Source of the DNA: Serratia sp. M24T3
Lineage (GTDB): Bacteria; Pseudomonadota; Gammaproteobacteria; Enterobacterales; Enterobacteriaceae
NCBI RefSeq assembly: GCF_000257645.1
Contig: NZ_AJHJ01000001.1
Location: 248,001-312,000 of the forward strand
Reading direction: 5' to 3'
Length of the DNA: 64,000 nt
This document shows positions 59,531 to 64,000 of this stretch, piece after piece. The notes under the pieces were generated by a model. That model ran no database searches and was not told where the DNA came from. It was given only the letters and a program-made list of their open reading frames with translations. The position numbers and the translations under genes were made by a program. Position 1 is the first letter of the stretch, and the number at the start of each line of letters is the position of its first letter.

Positions 59531-60016
59531 TTATTTAACGACGCGCAGCGATGGACGCCCACCGCGTGGCGGCGTTGGCGGCTCATCATCACCGTCTTCA
59601 GCGTTATCGGGCAGATCGCCGTCGATCACTGACATAGTCGGTTCAGTATTTTGCTCTTCGAGGTGCTCGAATTCACCCTCGCCACCAAGACCCGGCTCAG
59701 GTTCAAACATAGTGCCTGCGCCGTTCTCGCGCGCGTAGATAGCCAATACCGCAGCGATAGGTACGAAAACCTCGCGCGGAACGCCACCAAAACGTGCATT
59801 AAAACGGACATCGGCGTTGCCAAGTTCAAGGCTGCCAACCGCACGCGGCGCAATATTGAGAACAATTTGCCCATCACGAGCAAATTCCATCGGCACACTC
59901 ACACCCGGCTGGGTGACGTCGACCACCAGATGCGGCGTTAACTGGTTGTCGAGCAACCAGTCATAGAACGCACGCAGCAGGAAGGGACGGCGAGGAGACA
60001 TCTCTGTCATCTCCAT
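59531..60016 (-). CDS. sspB: ClpXP adaptor SspB
   Basis: SspB delivers SsrA-tagged proteins and the RseA fragment to ClpXP. The 161-residue product has the folded substrate-binding domain (residues 1-110, with PRRPFLLRAFYDWLLDN and GGVPREVFVP), an acidic flexible linker, and the C-terminal ClpX-binding motif GGRPSLRVVK. The ATG at 60016 aligns with the E. coli start. sspA lies immediately upstream with a three-base gap. Confidence 0.96.
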   Translation of the reverse strand: MEMTEMSPRRPFLLRAFYDWLLDNQLTPHLVVDVTQPGVSVPMEFARDGQIVLNIAPRAVGSLELGNADVRFNARFGGVPREVFVPIAAVLAIYARENGAGTMFEPEPGLGGEGEFEHLEEQNTEPTMSVIDGDLPDNAEDGDDEPPTPPRGGRPSLRVVK

Positions 60017-60019
60017 AAC

Positions 60020-60664
60020 TTAACCCCGGCCACCGTTCAGACGCATTTCACGCTCTGGCTCAGTCAAAGACGCCAGGAATGCATCACGCTCGAATACGCG
60101 AGTCATATAGACCTTAAGCTCTTTAGAACCGGCACCAGACAACTCAATGCCCAACTCTGGCAAACGCCAAAGCAGCGGAGCCAGGTAGCAATCGACCAGG
60201 CTAAACTCTTCGCTCTTAAAGTAAGGCATGTAAGAGAAGATTGGCGCGATAGCCAGCAGCTCTTCACGCAGTTGCTTGCGAGCAGCATCGGCTTCGGCAG
60301 CAGAACCCTGCTCGATTTGACGCAGCAGAGAATACCAGTCGTTTTCGATGCGGTGCATCATCAGACGGCTCTCACCACGGGCAACCGGATAAACCGGCAT
60401 CAGCGGTGGGTGCGGGAAACGCTCATCAAGGTATTCCATGATGATGCGGGATTCGAAAAGAGTCAGCTCACGATCGACCAACGTAGGCACAGTGCGGTAC
60501 GGGTTGAGGTCAATAAGATCCTGTGGCAGGTGATCCATTTCTACCTGCTCTATCTCGACACTGACACCTTTTTCCGCCAGTACGATACGTACTTGATGGC
60601 TAAAAATGTCGGTCGGGCCAGAAAACAGCGTCATTACCGAACGTTTGTTGGCAGCGACAGCCAT
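60020..60664 (-). CDS. sspA: Stringent starvation protein A
   Basis: SspA is a glutathione-transferase-fold protein that binds RNA polymerase sigma-70 holoenzyme and supports acid resistance and stationary-phase expression. I use the start MAVAANKRSVMTLF at 60664 (214 residues; E. coli 212). Conserved blocks include FSGPTDIFSHQVR near residue 14, PHPPLMPVYPVARGESR near 85 (the surface loop needed for function) and the C-terminal domain. It is first in sspA-sspB. Confidence 0.96.
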   Translation of the reverse strand: MAVAANKRSVMTLFSGPTDIFSHQVRIVLAEKGVSVEIEQVEMDHLPQDLIDLNPYRTVPTLVDRELTLFESRIIMEYLDERFPHPPLMPVYPVARGESRLMMHRIENDWYSLLRQIEQGSAAEADAARKQLREELLAIAPIFSYMPYFKSEEFSLVDCYLAPLLWRLPELGIELSGAGSKELKVYMTRVFERDAFLASLTEPEREMRLNGGRG

Positions 60665-60963
60665 GAAAACCTCCAAGTTTATCTAGAATTATACTGCGAA
60701 TAGCCACTATCAGGCTGCTATCCTGAATAATCATGCCCATCGTAGTTCGGGCACATTTCACCTGTAACCCACAGTTTCGTAGATAAGCCAAAGCGGGGGA
60801 ACAGAGCCAGCAAGTTCAGCAAGGTTCACGGCTCGGCGAACAGGCGCAAAAGTGTGTGATAGTTTACCAGATTTTGCTCGTTCTGTGGGGATGTCAGATG
60901 CGATTTCGTATGGAAATGTTTTTCAGGCGCTAATTAGCAGCATAAAACAAGGATTTTGAGACG
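60665..60963. other. sspA upstream region
   Basis: About 300 bases between sspA and the rpsI terminator hold the sspAB promoter region. I see no additional gene. Confidence 0.4.
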
Positions 60964-60993
60964 AAAAAAAACCCGGTACAAGACCGGGTTTTT
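60964..60993 (-). terminator. rplM-rpsI terminator
   Basis: On the minus strand AACCCGGT pairs with ACCGGGTT around a five-base loop and is followed by a run of T residues, about 60 bases after rpsI. Confidence 0.85.
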
Positions 60994-61051
60994 GTAGCGT
61001 AATGCCTGGAAGGGACCGAAATCCCAACCCTCTGCCGAAGCAGGAGGCAAA

Positions 61052-61447
<396 letters not shown>

Positions 61448-61459
61448 CTATAATCCCGA

Positions 61460-62206
<747 letters not shown>

Positions 62207-63337
62207 TCAAGGGAGATGCTCGCGAGCAAGATATTCTTCACTTTGCATTTCCTGCAAACGTGACAAACAGCGCTGATATTCAAACTTCAGACGCTCGCCA
62301 CGATAAATCTCGTACATTGGCATTTCTGCTGAAACCACCAGCTTGACGTGACGTTCGTAAAACTCGTCCACCAGCGCCAGGAAGCGACGTGCGGCATTTT
62401 CCTGATCGGCGTTCATCACCGGCACATTATGCAATATCACGCTGTGATAGAGCTTTGAAAGGGCAATGTAGTCGAGCTGGCTGCGCGCTTCTTCACACAA
62501 GGTATGGAAATCAACCGCGAGTACGCCATCCGCAGAGGAAATAGCCTTGAGAGGGCGATGATTAACCTGCAAAACGGCTGGTTCACCAGATTTACCCGCC
62601 AGCTTGCCAAACATCTGCTGCATCGATGCTGCAAGATCATTCAACGTCTGACCTGCTTGCGGTGTCAGCCAAAGATTGGCCTGGGTCAGCGTCCGCAGCC
62701 GATAGTCGATGCCGGCATCGACATTCATCACATCACAGAACTCATTAATCAGCGCGATGGCAGGCAGGAAGCGCGCTCGTTGCAGCCCATTGCGATAAAG
62801 ATTATCCGGTGGGATGTTAGAGGTTGCGACCAACGTGATCCCCCGGGCGAACAACGCCTGCAAAAGCGTAGCCAGCAGCATCGCGTCGGTAATATCCGAA
62901 ACAAAGAATTCGTCGAAGCACAGCACGTCCGTTTCCTGTTTGAAACGGTCGGCAATCAGTTCCAGCGGATCCGAATGGCCTTGCAGCTCGGTCAGCTCCT
63001 CATGCACACGCAGCATAAAGCGGTGAAAGTGTAACCGCATTTTACGATCGCCCGGCAAGCTATGGAAAAACATGTCCATCAGCCAGGTTTTACCGCGCCC
63101 CACTCCGCCCCACATGTAGAGACCCTGCACCGGGCGAATCGTCGCCTTGGCCGAATTCTTTTTAAATAACTTACCTAACCAGCCGCTGCTTTCGGGCAAT
63201 TCTGCTGGTTTTTTCGCTACCAATTCCTGATAAATGGCGTCAAGACGAGTCACAGCCTGCTTTTGTACAGCATCCGGCTGGAACTCTCCGGCATCAAGTG
63301 CAGTCTGATAAGAGGTAAGCGGTGTTTTTGATTGCAT
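62207..63337 (-). CDS. zapE: Cell division ATPase ZapE
   Basis: ZapE is an AFG1-like AAA ATPase that associates with the Z ring late in division. The start MQSKTPLTSYQ at 63337 gives 376 residues (E. coli 375); a longer frame to 63481 has an implausible Cys-rich front. Walker A (GGVGRGKT) is near residue 80 and Walker B (LCFDEFFVSD) near 135. It diverges from zapG with a 290-base gap, as in E. coli. Confidence 0.94.
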   Translation of the reverse strand: MQSKTPLTSYQTALDAGEFQPDAVQKQAVTRLDAIYQELVAKKPAELPESSGWLGKLFKKNSAKATIRPVQGLYMWGGVGRGKTWLMDMFFHSLPGDRKMRLHFHRFMLRVHEELTELQGHSDPLELIADRFKQETDVLCFDEFFVSDITDAMLLATLLQALFARGITLVATSNIPPDNLYRNGLQRARFLPAIALINEFCDVMNVDAGIDYRLRTLTQANLWLTPQAGQTLNDLAASMQQMFGKLAGKSGEPAVLQVNHRPLKAISSADGVLAVDFHTLCEEARSQLDYIALSKLYHSVILHNVPVMNADQENAARRFLALVDEFYERHVKLVVSAEMPMYEIYRGERLKFEYQRCLSRLQEMQSEEYLAREHLP

Positions 63338-63627
63338 GATATTGAACGTCCCTGAGAAAATATTTTCAGTTATTCGTGGCGATGTTTTCATGACGTTTAA
63401 CACAGATTTTTCCACTATTTCGCCGCTTTTGCTGCACTTGGCACATCTGAAGCCACACCGAGCCGCTGCGAAAGTTACCACAGGATTCCACTAACCCAAG
63501 GTTAACGGTTATAGTGGTTATCTGTTTGACGTAAAGCTTGCCATGTAAAAGTTTTGTTTAAAAAGATTGGTAAGAAAGTTACGCCAAAAAGCCCTACAGG
63601 ACAATGTTGTCAATAATAGGAGTTATT

Positions 63628-64000
63628 ATGACTTGGGAGTACGCGCTCATTGGATTAGTGGTCGGTATCGTCATTGGGGCGGTAGCGATGCGCTTTGGCA
63701 ATCGTAAATTACGCGATCAGCAAGTGATGCAAAACGAGATCGACAAGAGCAAGGCCGAGCTTGAAGAGTACCGCCAGGAGTTGGTGGGGCACTTTGCTCG
63801 CAGCGCCGAGCTGCTTGATAATATGGCGACAGACTATCGTCAGCTTTACCAGCACATGGCGAAAAGTTCCAACAACCTGTTACCAGACCAGCCTGTGCAG
63901 GACAATCCGTTCAACTATCGCCTGACCGGCTCTGAGGCCGATAACGACCAGGCTCCGGTTGAAATGCCTCGCGACTACTCCGACGGTGCTTCAGGCCTGC
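63628..64000 (+). CDS. zapG: Z-ring associated protein ZapG (YhcB), 3' end cut off
   Basis: The frame from ATG 63628, with AGGAG six bases upstream, runs to the window edge with 124 codons. It encodes one N-terminal transmembrane helix (YALIGLVVGIVIGAVAMRF) and a cytoplasmic coiled coil, followed by a disordered tail with NPFNYRLTGSE. This is YhcB/ZapG (DUF1043), a membrane protein linked to cell division and envelope synthesis. E. coli ZapG is 132 residues, so only a few codons should be missing. Confidence 0.92.
   Translation, partial: MTWEYALIGLVVGIVIGAVAMRFGNRKLRDQQVMQNEIDKSKAELEEYRQELVGHFARSAELLDNMATDYRQLYQHMAKSSNNLLPDQPVQDNPFNYRLTGSEADNDQAPVEMPRDYSDGASGL

Overview
This is a chromosomal segment of an enterobacterium (order Enterobacterales). 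Almost every housekeeping gene has its E. coli gene order, but several accessory genes suggest a Yersiniaceae-type genus such as Rahnella, Rouxiella, Ewingella, Serratia or Yersinia. That placement is inferred from gene content; no phylogeny was run.

Layout. (1) 1-3309: the end of a type VI secretion cluster (tssG cut by the window edge, tssJ, tssE, vasL), then tRNA-Leu leuX at 3491-3575 and ampH. (2) 5208-19135: a block matching the E. coli pepA/argI/pyrBI region: lptG-lptF (minus), pepA-holC-valS, yjgM, rraB, argI under ARG boxes, a GH13 sugar phosphorylase-like gene not expected there, the pyrL leader and attenuator, pyrB-pyrI and ridA. (3) 19253-23361: a four-gene operon for the bacterial proteasome homologue Anbu (circularly permuted ATP-grasp protein, alpha-E protein, transglutaminase, Anbu), preceded by a good candidate sigma-54 promoter and possible NtrC sites. 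(4) 23438-36636: hexuronate catabolism (ygjV, uxaA, uxaC, exuT, exuR) followed by yqjA, mzrA, yqjC, yqjD, yqjE, yqjK, yqjF, yqjG, yhaJ and yhaK. (5) 36649-42088: RNase P RNA with 112-bp tandem repeats after its 3' end, then rsmI and lpoA-yraN-diaA-dolP. (6) 42209-48165: an A+T-rich accessory polysaccharide cassette on the minus strand (wzc-like kinase, wzy-like polymerase, exported tailspike-like protein) with a JUMPstart/ops element about 480 bases upstream of wzc. (7) 48673-64000: mtgA, a decayed elbB, arcB, gltB-gltD, sspA-sspB, rplM-rpsI, zapE and the start of zapG.

How the genes work together. Most of the window is core physiology: LPS export, arginine and pyrimidine synthesis from carbamoyl phosphate, glutamate synthesis, hexuronate use, peptidoglycan synthesis and its outer-membrane control (lpoA, mtgA, ampH, dolP), redox control (arcB) and ribosome assembly. 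The parts most worth a second look are the Anbu operon with its apparent nitrogen-type promoter, the ops-preceded wzc/wzy/tailspike cassette that lacks wza, wzb and glycosyltransferases, and the elbB remnant between arcB and mtgA.
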